DNA of 13,925 nt, taken from positions 1 to 13,925 of the forward strand of contig NBML01000073.1 in NCBI GenBank assembly GCA_002085465.1. Reading direction: 5' to 3'. Below the pieces are notes generated by a model. That model saw nothing but the letters and a program-made list of their open reading frames with translations, was not told the DNA's origin and did no database searches. This DNA comes from Desulfobacteraceae bacterium 4572_89. GTDB taxonomy: Bacteria > Desulfobacterota > Desulfobacteria > Desulfobacterales > Desulfobacteraceae. A program made the translations under genes and the position numbers. The stretch's first letter is position 1. Every line of letters starts with the position of its first letter. Below are positions 1 to 6,673 of this stretch, piece after piece.

Positions 1-1
1 T

Positions 2-772
2 GAATCAATAAAAGGCTATTTATTTTTTTTTATATTGCTGGGAATGGTTTCAACCATTTCTGTTTCCTGGCTGGTAAATCCCTATGATAAGGTAAAAATC
101 AAATCAGATAATTTTGAACGTCAGTATCAGCTCCTTTATCCGGAAGGAAAGAGTGCCAATGCCTCCCCGGAAGATGAGAATACCCCTGGAGAGGAGAAAA
201 CTGGTACCCGGGTTTCAAATCCTGAAGATAAACCAGAACTTTTTGCATTTACCGGTAAGTACACCATGGACGAATATCTATACGCCGGCATCTGCGGAGC
301 AATCGCCATTTCCGCCATGGTACTTCCAGGTATAAGCGGGTCACTGGTTCTGATTCTCATGGGTGCCTATTTTGATATTATATCTGCCCTGGCAGCCTTG
401 AAATCAGGGCATATGGATACCCTGATTTTTCTTGGTTTTTTTGGTGTGGGGATCGTGGTTGGCGGTCTGATCTTTGCCCGGCTGATCAATTTTGCATTAA
501 AACGGTATTATAATGCCACAATGGCTTTTCTAATCGGTTTGATGGCTGGATCACTATATGCCCTGTGGCCCTTTAAAAAGGTGGTTATCATGGCCAGACA
601 GTATGTCAGGCAGGATGGCGGGCTTGGCATTATTGAAAATGCTCGGATTTATACCAACATCAATATCCTTCCCCGGGCAGGCGATCAACTTTTGTATGGC
701 TTGGCATTTTTCCTTGTGGGTTGTGGAATCATGTATGTTTTTATCCGGGTAGAGTCTTCCCGGGCATCATGA
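2..772 (+). CDS. DUF368 family membrane protein (undecaprenyl-phosphate translocase-like), 5' partial
   Basis: The frame is open from base 2 to a TGA at 770-772, so this is the C-terminal 256 residues of a gene that begins left of the window. Hydrophobic segments alternate with short loops. The clearest mark is a stretch ending in VLPGISGSLVLILMGAY, which matches the PGxSG(S) signature I know from DUF368 proteins. DUF368 members (PopT) have been described as recycling undecaprenyl phosphate across the cytoplasmic membrane for cell-wall and surface-polymer synthesis; that role is family knowledge. Between the first visible membrane segment and the PGISGS segment lies a hydrophilic, acidic stretch of roughly 55 residues (about bases 90-265), probably an extracytoplasmic loop. 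The next gene, on the opposite strand, ends 50 bases away. No clear terminator follows. Family assignment is fairly sure; transport direction and substrate are inferred. Confidence 0.8.
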   Translation, partial: ESIKGYLFFFILLGMVSTISVSWLVNPYDKVKIKSDNFERQYQLLYPEGKSANASPEDENTPGEEKTGTRVSNPEDKPELFAFTGKYTMDEYLYAGICGAIAISAMVLPGISGSLVLILMGAYFDIISALAALKSGHMDTLIFLGFFGVGIVVGGLIFARLINFALKRYYNATMAFLIGLMAGSLYALWPFKKVVIMARQYVRQDGGLGIIENARIYTNINILPRAGDQLLYGLAFFLVGCGIMYVFIRVESSRAS

Positions 773-822
773 TCTCCATGGGTGCCAGGTTTTTACTATG
801 CCCGGTTTGTATTATATTGGGG

Positions 823-1717
823 CTATAAAGATTCAGGGGTAAAGGCTATTACCTGGTCGATTAAGCTGGTATTGCAAAAAAGCATGACAAGTCTGTCAAT
901 TCCCAGAGCAATACCGGCTGCATCTGGCACGGCTTCAAGATCAGTAAGAAATTTTTCAGGCAGGGGCAGTGCTTCCTGCCCCCGACTGGCGCGGATTTTA
1001 TTTTCTCCTATAGACAGGATCAATGAGTTCAGTAAATCCGTTTGCCAGCTCAATACCTGCCACATAGAGTTCAAATCGCTGGGCAAGACTTTTGTCTTCT
1101 GGCTTGAGCCTGGCCAGTGCTGCAAGGGGGGCTGGGTAATCGTACAGGATACAGGGCTTTTTGATGCCAAGTCGAGCTTCTATTTCAAACCCCATTATTT
1201 CATGAAAACTGCCGTCTTCAAGGGCCTGGATAGAAGTTTTGGAGCTATATCTTTTAAAGGCTTCCTCAACAGTCATCCTTTGAAAAGGTGTTTCAAGATC
1301 AATGGGCATATCCTGGTAGATAAGGCTGGTTCCCATGCCCAGACTTGATGCAATATGCTGAAAAAGGAGCTGGCACTGGTCCATTAAGTCAAGATAAGTC
1401 TCTTCCTTTGCATACCACTCCAGCAGGGTAAGTTCAGGTAGATGGGAAGGGCTTCTTTCATCCTTTCTGAAACATTTGCATATCTGGAAAATTTTTTTAA
1501 AATTCAAGGCCAGGAGGCGTTTCATGCAAAGCTCCGGAGATGCCTGGAGATATTGGTCTTCTGATATGACAGGATCAATATGGGCCTCCGGGATAATGGA
1601 AGGGCAGCGGATGGGAGTCTCCACTTCAATATAACCATTGGAAATGAAAAAATCCCTTATGCATTGAATTACAAGGGATCTTGTTTTTAAATTTTTAAAA
1701 AGCTGGTGACGGGTCAT
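823..1717 (-). pseudogene. epmA: epmA/genX-like EF-P lysyltransferase, disrupted by frame change and small deletion
   Basis: EpmA (PoxA/GenX) is a shortened class II lysyl-tRNA synthetase paralogue that attaches lysine or beta-lysine to elongation factor P. The upstream frame (1717 down to 998) opens with RHQLFKNLKTRSLVIQCIRD and carries the EVETP region, a motif 2-like FRKDERSPSHLPELTLLEWY, and ELANGFTELIDP, then meets TAA at 998-1000. The +1 frame carries on with IRASRGQEALPLPEKFL and motif 3 (AAGIALGIDRLVML), ending at a TAG at 823. Comparing with remembered E. coli EpmA and bacterial LysRS, about seven residues are missing between ELID and LPEKFL. That fits an out-of-frame deletion of about 20 bases rather than a single-base error. 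The ATG has only a weak ribosome site and lies 39 bases after the HDAC gene, so it is probably the last gene of that operon. Without motif 3 the first-frame product should be inactive. A programmed +1 shift at AGGAGA-AAA-TAA is possible but less likely. Confidence 0.85.
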
Positions 1718-1738
1718 TGGATTAAAAAGCTAGGCAGA

Positions 1739-1780
1739 TTTTATTTCATAAATATCTTATTTTATTTCATAAAGATTTTT
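1739..1780. repeat. 21-bp imperfect tandem duplication over the HDAC stop codon
   Basis: Two adjacent 21-base units (1739-1759 and 1760-1780) share an exact 14-base core, TTTTATTTCATAAA. The repeat straddles the stop codon of the HDAC-like gene. Read on the minus strand past the TAA, the same frame would add DIYEIKSA before the next stop, echoing the genuine C-terminal LYEIK. It looks like a local in-frame duplication; a regulatory role is not indicated. Confidence 0.7.
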
Positions 1781-3067
1781 GGGCCTGTCCTGGAGATAAA
1801 TCCTGTCAAACTTGGTTTTATCTGCCCTATCATAAAATTCATACCCTCTTTCCTGGCATTTTTTACAGGCATTAATGGGAATATGTACTCCAAGGATATG
1901 ATGGCCGGGACTGGCTTTTGAATCAATTTCAAAGCTGCCTCCGCAGTCCCTGCAGATCCAGATTTTTTCCTTTTGGCGGTCAAGGATATTGTCCGTGTCA
2001 TAGAAGACTTCCCTGTGGCGGACCATGAGCTCCCCGGGCTGGCCGGTTTCTTCCTGTAATATATCCTTCTGGTTCCAATAGACATTGATCTGGTCTGTGG
2101 TTTTTTTAATTTTGTCTGTAATGCTGACCGATTGTTTTAGTTTTTCCGGGTTGTAATCAGGCTCCACAACACCGGAATAATCAAGGCCTGCCATGGCAAG
2201 GATTATCCCCAGATTGACATAGGGCAGGGCCCCTTCAATGGAATATCCACCTTCAAGCACAGCAATGTCTGGCTTGAGCATGGAAGTGAGTTTTGCATAT
2301 CCCTGGGCTGAAAAATTCATATTGGTCAAAGGATCAGTGTAATGGTTATCCTGGCCAGCTGAATTGACCACAATATCTGGTTTGAATTCTGCCAGTATGG
2401 GCAGCACACAATTGCGGATCACATAGAGATATCCTTCGGTGGAAGTTCCAGGGGGCAGGGGGATATTCAGATTGTATCCTTTGGCATTGGGGCCGCCCAG
2501 ATCTCCTGGAAATCCTGTTCCCGGATACATGGTCCTGCCGTCCTGGTGCAGGGAAATAAACAAAACATCCGGGTCATGCCAGAAAATATCATTGGTACCA
2601 TCTCCATGGTGGCAGTCCGTGTCTATTATGGCAATCTTTTTGACGCCGAATTTGGATCTGATATATTCCACCATGATCGCTTCAATATTGATATGGCAGA
2701 AGCCTCTTCCTCCATGGGAAACCCTCATGGAATGATGGCCCGGAGGCCGAACCAGGGCAAAGCCATTTTTGATTTCCCTGTTCATGACTGCGTTGGCAAT
2801 GGACTTGGCACCTCCGGCACTGATGAGATGGGACTCTGTGGTAATGGTTTCTTCATCCGGCACGCAAAAATGGGTTCTCTGGATATCATGGATAGTGGCA
2901 AGGTCTGGTTTATATTCAATGATATCCTGGATATCAAAAATACCTTCTTCACTAACCTGGTCCTGGGTATACAGCAGCCGCTCTTCTCTTTCAGGGTGTG
3001 TGGGATCAATGGCCCAGTCAAAGGCGGGGAAGAATACCAGTCCTGTTTTGTTCAATGCTTTTAACAT
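1757..3067 (-). CDS. HDAC/acetylpolyamine amidohydrolase-like zinc enzyme with C-terminal Cys4 knuckle
   Basis: This 436-residue protein is a histone deacetylase/AcuC/AphA superfamily member. The family hydrolyses acyl-amide bonds (acetyl-lysine, acetyl-polyamines and similar) with one zinc. Visible catalytic parts are PPGHHS (His111-His112), IDTDCHHGDGT (zinc ligands Asp151, His153), the NSAGQD segment (third ligand Asp240) and EGGYS (Tyr275), so the active site looks intact. The deacetylase domain fills about residues 1-300. A linker with charged helices follows, then C-x2-C (372, 375) and C-x2-C (401, 404), which resemble a small zinc ribbon; that tail is unusual for the family. The start is supported by GAGGA five bases before ATG. 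It lies 14 bases after the HyuA-like gene and is surely co-transcribed with it. The substrate cannot be read from the sequence; a bacterial metabolic acyl-amide is more likely than a protein, though protein lysines are possible. Confidence 0.88.
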   Translation of the reverse strand: MLKALNKTGLVFFPAFDWAIDPTHPEREERLLYTQDQVSEEGIFDIQDIIEYKPDLATIHDIQRTHFCVPDEETITTESHLISAGGAKSIANAVMNREIKNGFALVRPPGHHSMRVSHGGRGFCHINIEAIMVEYIRSKFGVKKIAIIDTDCHHGDGTNDIFWHDPDVLFISLHQDGRTMYPGTGFPGDLGGPNAKGYNLNIPLPPGTSTEGYLYVIRNCVLPILAEFKPDIVVNSAGQDNHYTDPLTNMNFSAQGYAKLTSMLKPDIAVLEGGYSIEGALPYVNLGIILAMAGLDYSGVVEPDYNPEKLKQSVSITDKIKKTTDQINVYWNQKDILQEETGQPGELMVRHREVFYDTDNILDRQKEKIWICRDCGGSFEIDSKASPGHHILGVHIPINACKKCQERGYEFYDRADKTKFDRIYLQDRPKNLYEIK

Positions 3068-3081
3068 TTTTCCTCATTATT

Positions 3082-4755
3082 TTATTTCAAAGCCGTTTCA
3101 TAACCTTTGATCAGACCCGGTTTGAGTTGGATTTTTGTTCTGAATATTTTCCCTCTGGGTGAAAAATTCCGAACAATATTGAATTCCTGGAACTCAACCA
3201 CCTCCACCTCATCCATATTTTCATGTTCTGCGCCGGAATTCAGGGCTTTTTCTTTTAACAGGGTATAGGCAGTTTCAATGAGATCATCTTTTGAATAGGT
3301 TTTGGAAATCGGTTCGGCAAAACCCTCTTCATGGGCTGCCACAATTCCCTGTTCTGTATCTGCATTCAGGGAAATTTCACATGTGGTCCTGGCAAGGGCA
3401 GCGCCAATGGCATTGGCCACAGAAGATTCTGGTACTGCAATGGTATCAATCTGGTAAAGTTCTTTTATCTTATCTGCAAAAAAGACTGCCGGACCGCCCA
3501 GCACTAAGATTTTTATGGGGCTGAGTTTATAGCCTTCAAGGAAATCATGGACAGTATACACAGGCTGGGAATTGATCACATCAACCATTTCAAAGGTTTT
3601 TTTCATTATATCTGAGCAGCATCTTTTAAAGACCTGGTCTGCTGCCTGGATGTCAGAGAGGCCAAGTTCCAGAGCAATTTTATGGATTCCTGCCAGGGCC
3701 TTTCCCCTGTCTCCTTCTTTCATCAGTTTTAATACCACCAGAGCATCTGTGGGAGTGGGAATAGAACCGCCAAAAGCCATGGCAGGTCCATGTCTGTCAG
3801 GGCCAATGGTCAGCTTTCCTTTGACTGTTCTCAGGGCACTGTCACCTCCAATACCCCTGGAGTCTGTTCTAAGGGATCTTATAAGGCTCTTATACTGGCC
3901 CCTCTGGATTCCAACAGGTTCCAGCAAAGGAGCTTTGTCAACCAAAAAGGCTATATCGGTTGTTGTTCCACCAATATCAAGCACAATAACATCTTCGTTT
4001 ACAGGGGCATGGGGAATGGCCCCCATGATACTGGCAGCAGGACCCGATAAAACAGTTTGACCTGGAAAATCCATGGAGGATTCAAGGTTCATTGTACCGC
4101 CATCTGCTTTTAGAATCAGTATGGGAATAGTCAGACCCTTTTCCTCAAGGGATTTTTTGACAGCCTCAAAAAAAGATTTATGCAGGGAAAAAACCGCTGC
4201 GTTTAAATGGGTTGTGGCAATTCTGCGGGGGAAATTTAAATTTCCAGATACATGGTGGCCAAGAAAAATCTTTTTAAAATATTTATTCAGGATTCGCTTG
4301 ATCAGGATCTCGTGGGAAGGGTTTCTTACGGAAAATTTTCCTACCACCCCCACATATTCCACCCCGGCTTTTTTCAGTTTCTGGGCAATATCTTTAATCT
4401 CCATTTCATTTACCTGGGCTTTTTCTCTGCCCCTGTGATTGATGGAGCCTGTTACCGGGTAATACTGGTCTCCTGTACGGAAAAATTCAGGATCAATGCC
4501 AGGGCCGGAGGAAACAATCATACCAACCGGTTCCATATTATGCTGGATAATGGCATTGGTTGTCAGGGTGGTTGAAATTACCACCCGTTTTATCCCATCT
4601 GGATCTATGTTATCCAGCAGCTTTGTGAATCCTGAAAGTACGCAGGAGAAAAGGTTGTCAGGGTCGGTGGATACTTTTACTTTTTTTTCAATGCCCCTGC
4701 TGCTGAGAAGAACAGCATCCGTATGGGTACCGCCCACATCTAATCCTATTATCAT
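3082..4755 (-). CDS. Hydantoinase/oxoprolinase A-like ASKHA ATPase (HyuA family)
   Basis: This 557-residue protein belongs to the HyuA/5-oxoprolinase-A/acetone-carboxylase-A family, cytosolic proteins of the actin/sugar-kinase ATPase fold that use ATP to activate lactam or carbonyl substrates. The N-terminal phosphate loop is GLDVGGTHTDAVL (residues 4-16). The second is VLDIGGTTTDIAFL (258-271), and an adenosine-site-like VLGGPA lies at 418-423. Other family marks are KADGGTMNLESS (216-227), LSGPAASIMGA (236-246), a GIGGDS turn (301-306) and IPTPTDA (332-338). The length suits an A subunit. No HyuB-type partner is visible; the HDAC-like enzyme follows 14 bases later instead. The ATG at 4755 has AGGA at a good distance upstream. 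Reaction and substrate are unknown: the family covers hydantoins, 5-oxoproline, acetone and N-methylhydantoin. The partner suggests an amide-type compound, but that is inference. Confidence 0.88.
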   Translation of the reverse strand: MIIGLDVGGTHTDAVLLSSRGIEKKVKVSTDPDNLFSCVLSGFTKLLDNIDPDGIKRVVISTTLTTNAIIQHNMEPVGMIVSSGPGIDPEFFRTGDQYYPVTGSINHRGREKAQVNEMEIKDIAQKLKKAGVEYVGVVGKFSVRNPSHEILIKRILNKYFKKIFLGHHVSGNLNFPRRIATTHLNAAVFSLHKSFFEAVKKSLEEKGLTIPILILKADGGTMNLESSMDFPGQTVLSGPAASIMGAIPHAPVNEDVIVLDIGGTTTDIAFLVDKAPLLEPVGIQRGQYKSLIRSLRTDSRGIGGDSALRTVKGKLTIGPDRHGPAMAFGGSIPTPTDALVVLKLMKEGDRGKALAGIHKIALELGLSDIQAADQVFKRCCSDIMKKTFEMVDVINSQPVYTVHDFLEGYKLSPIKILVLGGPAVFFADKIKELYQIDTIAVPESSVANAIGAALARTTCEISLNADTEQGIVAAHEEGFAEPISKTYSKDDLIETAYTLLKEKALNSGAEHENMDEVEVVEFQEFNIVRNFSPRGKIFRTKIQLKPGLIKGYETALK

Positions 4756-4995
4756 GGTCCATTCCTGTTCTTATTGCTTTCCCATTTATATTTCCTTTAT
4801 CAAGACGATACCTGGATATCATGATAAAGCGGAGCTTGTCAGAAAAACCAAGTGTTGTCAATGAAGTTTTTCCCAAGTTTTTCAGAATGGCAGGGCATTT
4901 CAGACTTGAAATATTAATAGATTTAATTTACTTAGTAATGGTTTTTTTAGTTTTAATAATTGAATATTATCTTTGGATTCTTTAGGGGATTTTTT
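4756..4995. other. Divergent intergenic region between the HyuA-like and crotonase genes
   Basis: These 240 bases separate two genes read outward and should hold both promoters. The right half (about 4905-4980) is very AT-rich. I see no complete sigma-70 promoter: a perfect TTGACA reads leftward at 4861-4856 but has no fitting -10 box 16-18 bases further on. A perfect 10-base palindrome, TATCATGATA, at 4817-4826 could be an operator or chance. No RNA gene or terminator was seen. Confidence 0.5.
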
Positions 4996-5772
4996 ATGGG
5001 TGTTATTGAGTGGAAAAAAGAAAATCAAATTGCTGTGGTAGAAATGTGCAATGGAGCAAATAAACAAAATCGAGAATTTGCAGAACAAATGAATCTATGC
5101 TTTGATGAAATATTGGAAGACAAATCAATATTTTCCATGGTTCTTACATCCAGTGATGAAAAAAATTTTTCCCAGGGGATAGATGTGGAATGGCTGGGAC
5201 AGAAGATGCAGGATAAGGATTTTGAAAGTATAAAGGCCTTTATGTATGGGATGAACAATATTTTTAAACGGATACTCTTAATGCCCATGCCTGTCATTGC
5301 CGCCATCAACGGGCATGCATTTGGAAACGGTGCCATGCTGGCCTGCACCTGTGACTTTAGATTTATGAAGAAAGACAAAGGTTTTTTTTGTTTTCCAGAG
5401 GTGGATATCAGTATCCCTTTTCTTCCTGGAATGATTGCCTTTGTCAGAAAATCCATTCCAGAATATCAGTTCAACGAGATGATTCTGTCGGGAAAACGCA
5501 TGACAGCCCCTGATCTTGAGACTAACCACGTGATTGTGAAAGCCTGTGATAATCAGGAAACTCTTATGACAGAAGTCATGGCATTCGCAGGCACCTTCAT
5601 GAAAAAAAGAGGTATTTTCAAGGAATTGAAAAAAAGGATGCACCAAGACATCGTCCATATAATTGAGACCAATGACCCTGTTCACATTGAACATCTTTGT
5701 GCAGTTTTCGATTCATCATTGCCATCTGAAATTCATTTTCAAAATCTGAGACTGCCCGCATGCCGCGAATGA
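4996..5772 (+). CDS. Enoyl-CoA hydratase/isomerase (crotonase) family protein, 3' end replaced
   Basis: A 258-residue crotonase-fold protein; such enzymes act on acyl-CoA thioesters through an oxyanion hole made by two backbone amides. Visible parts are FSQGID (58-63) and INGHAFGNGAM (104-114) for the oxyanion hole, and CFPEVDI (132-138) with Glu135 where hydratases and isomerases carry their second glutamate. The position of the first hydratase glutamate holds Met114, so delta-isomerase or another activity is more likely than simple hydration. I chose the ATG at 4996 over an in-frame one at 4960 because AGGGGA lies seven bases before it and homology begins with IEWKKENQIAVVEM. From about residue 231 the frame reads antisense to the coaD gene, so the last ~28 residues are probably not native. 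The lost native part is likely short, since family members end near here. Confidence 0.82.
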   Translation: MGVIEWKKENQIAVVEMCNGANKQNREFAEQMNLCFDEILEDKSIFSMVLTSSDEKNFSQGIDVEWLGQKMQDKDFESIKAFMYGMNNIFKRILLMPMPVIAAINGHAFGNGAMLACTCDFRFMKKDKGFFCFPEVDISIPFLPGMIAFVRKSIPEYQFNEMILSGKRMTAPDLETNHVIVKACDNQETLMTEVMAFAGTFMKKRGIFKELKKRMHQDIVHIIETNDPVHIEHLCAVFDSSLPSEIHFQNLRLPACRE

Positions 5773-6034
5773 TGGCAGTTGCATTTTTTATTTTAGCATA
5801 ATCCACCAACAGGCCGTCAAAGGTATCCACCTCCACAGGTTTAAGTCCGTTAAAGCTTTGTTTGATCATCTCAACTCGTTCCTGAGAGGAAAATAAAGCT
5901 TTTTTTGATGGATTGTGTAAAACCGCCACAATGACTTCATCAAATATTTCAAGGGCTCTTTCAATCACATCCACATGGCCATTGGTCAGGGGATCAAAAG
6001 AGCCCGGGTAAACCGCAATTTTTTTTTTACTCAT
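5618..6034 (-). CDS. coaD: Pantetheine-phosphate adenylyltransferase (CoaD), C-terminally truncated
   Basis: CoaD transfers AMP from ATP to 4'-phosphopantetheine, the penultimate step of coenzyme A synthesis, and is normally essential. The N-terminal nucleotidyltransferase motif YPGSFDPLTNGH (9-20), the PSKKALFSSQERV segment and IIRGMRAVSDFENEFQMAMM are intact. Homology holds through LHKDVQ (residue 116, base 5687). The next 22 residues resemble nothing in CoaD and are antisense to the crotonase gene. Compared with the 159-residue E. coli enzyme, the C-terminal third, with the ISSS motif that contacts ATP and the final helices, is gone, so this product should be inactive. The ATG has AGGA about ten bases upstream and lies 17 bases after rsmD, the usual rsmD-coaD order. 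A run of ten A (6028-6019) in codons 3-6 could allow slippage. It should be treated as a probable pseudogene unless the junction is an assembly error. Confidence 0.85.
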   Translation of the reverse strand: MSKKKIAVYPGSFDPLTNGHVDVIERALEIFDEVIVAVLHNPSKKALFSSQERVEMIKQSFNGLKPVEVDTFDGLLVDYAKIKNATAIIRGMRAVSDFENEFQMAMMNRKLHKDVQCEQGHWSQLYGRCLGASFFSIP

Positions 6035-6051
6035 TTTGTCAGCATCCTTTA

Positions 6052-6606
6052 TTATTGCCGGTTTTTTAAAAAAGAAATTAATGTCTTTGAGTATTTTTTT
6101 TGACGGTAAATGTCAAGCCCGCTAAATTCATTGGTAAGGGATTCACTATGGGATTGTTCAACAATAATAATGCCTTTTGGAGCCAGTATATCTGCAATTT
6201 TTTTTTTATCCAGGATTTTTTCAACATATCCCCTGGCATAGGGAGGATCCAGGAAAATAAAATCAAAGGGTTCAGCCAGGAGAATTTCTGGCAATGGCTG
6301 CCCAATTATATCATGGTGAATCATACTGGCTTTTTCGGCCATTTTGCACAGGGCAATATTTTTTTGTATGGTTGTGCAGGAGTTATGGGCTGAGTCTATA
6401 AAAACAGAATGCTTTGCCCCCCTGCTCAAGGCTTCAAGTCCCAGGGCCCCGGTGCCTGCGAACAGATCCAGCACCCTGGAATCCCTTATGCCGGGTCCCA
6501 ATATATTGAAAATAGCTTCCCTGACCCTGTCAGAAGTGGGTCGTATATCATAGCCCTGAATTTGAGCCAGTTTCTTCCCCCTGCAAATTCCACTGATAAT
6601 TCTCAT
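6052..6606 (-). CDS. rsmD: 16S rRNA guanine(966)-N2-methyltransferase RsmD
   Basis: RsmD methylates G966 of 16S rRNA on the assembled 30S subunit, using S-adenosylmethionine. This 184-residue protein has the expected length. The family signature RPTSDRVREAIFNIL lies at 22-36, the SAM-binding loop LDLFAGTGALGLEALSRGA at 46-64, and the catalytic DPPY at 120-123, in place of the NPPY of related N-methyltransferases. The beginning MRIISGICRGKKL is typical. The ATG at 6606 is the only in-frame choice: a stop lies four codons upstream. The ribosome site is poor, since the nearest GAGGA is about 20 bases away. coaD follows after 17 bases. The 67-base AT-rich gap to the regulator gene upstream may hold a secondary promoter, but none could be named. 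Confidence 0.93.
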   Translation of the reverse strand: MRIISGICRGKKLAQIQGYDIRPTSDRVREAIFNILGPGIRDSRVLDLFAGTGALGLEALSRGAKHSVFIDSAHNSCTTIQKNIALCKMAEKASMIHHDIIGQPLPEILLAEPFDFIFLDPPYARGYVEKILDKKKIADILAPKGIIIVEQSHSESLTNEFSGLDIYRQKKYSKTLISFLKNRQ

Positions 6607-6673
6607 GGATACTTTTTATGTATAATCCTCATATTTAAATTTTGTGTATAATTCCAAATATAAATATAGTGTT

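Noticed and set aside
745..763. Hairpin CCGGG...CCCGG as a terminator for the DUF368 gene
   Set aside because: The stem is only five pairs, lies inside the coding frame and has no T-run after it.
782..1348. Plus-strand open frame of 188 codons
   Set aside because: It is antisense to the clearly recognisable EpmA sequence and shows no domain.
4817..4826. TATCATGATA palindrome as a firm operator
   Set aside because: A single 10-base palindrome in AT-rich DNA is expected by chance; it is noted only within the intergenic entry.
4960..4995. Crotonase start at ATG 4960
   Set aside because: The added residues are hydrophobic and unlike the family, while AGGGGA stands seven bases before the ATG at 4996.
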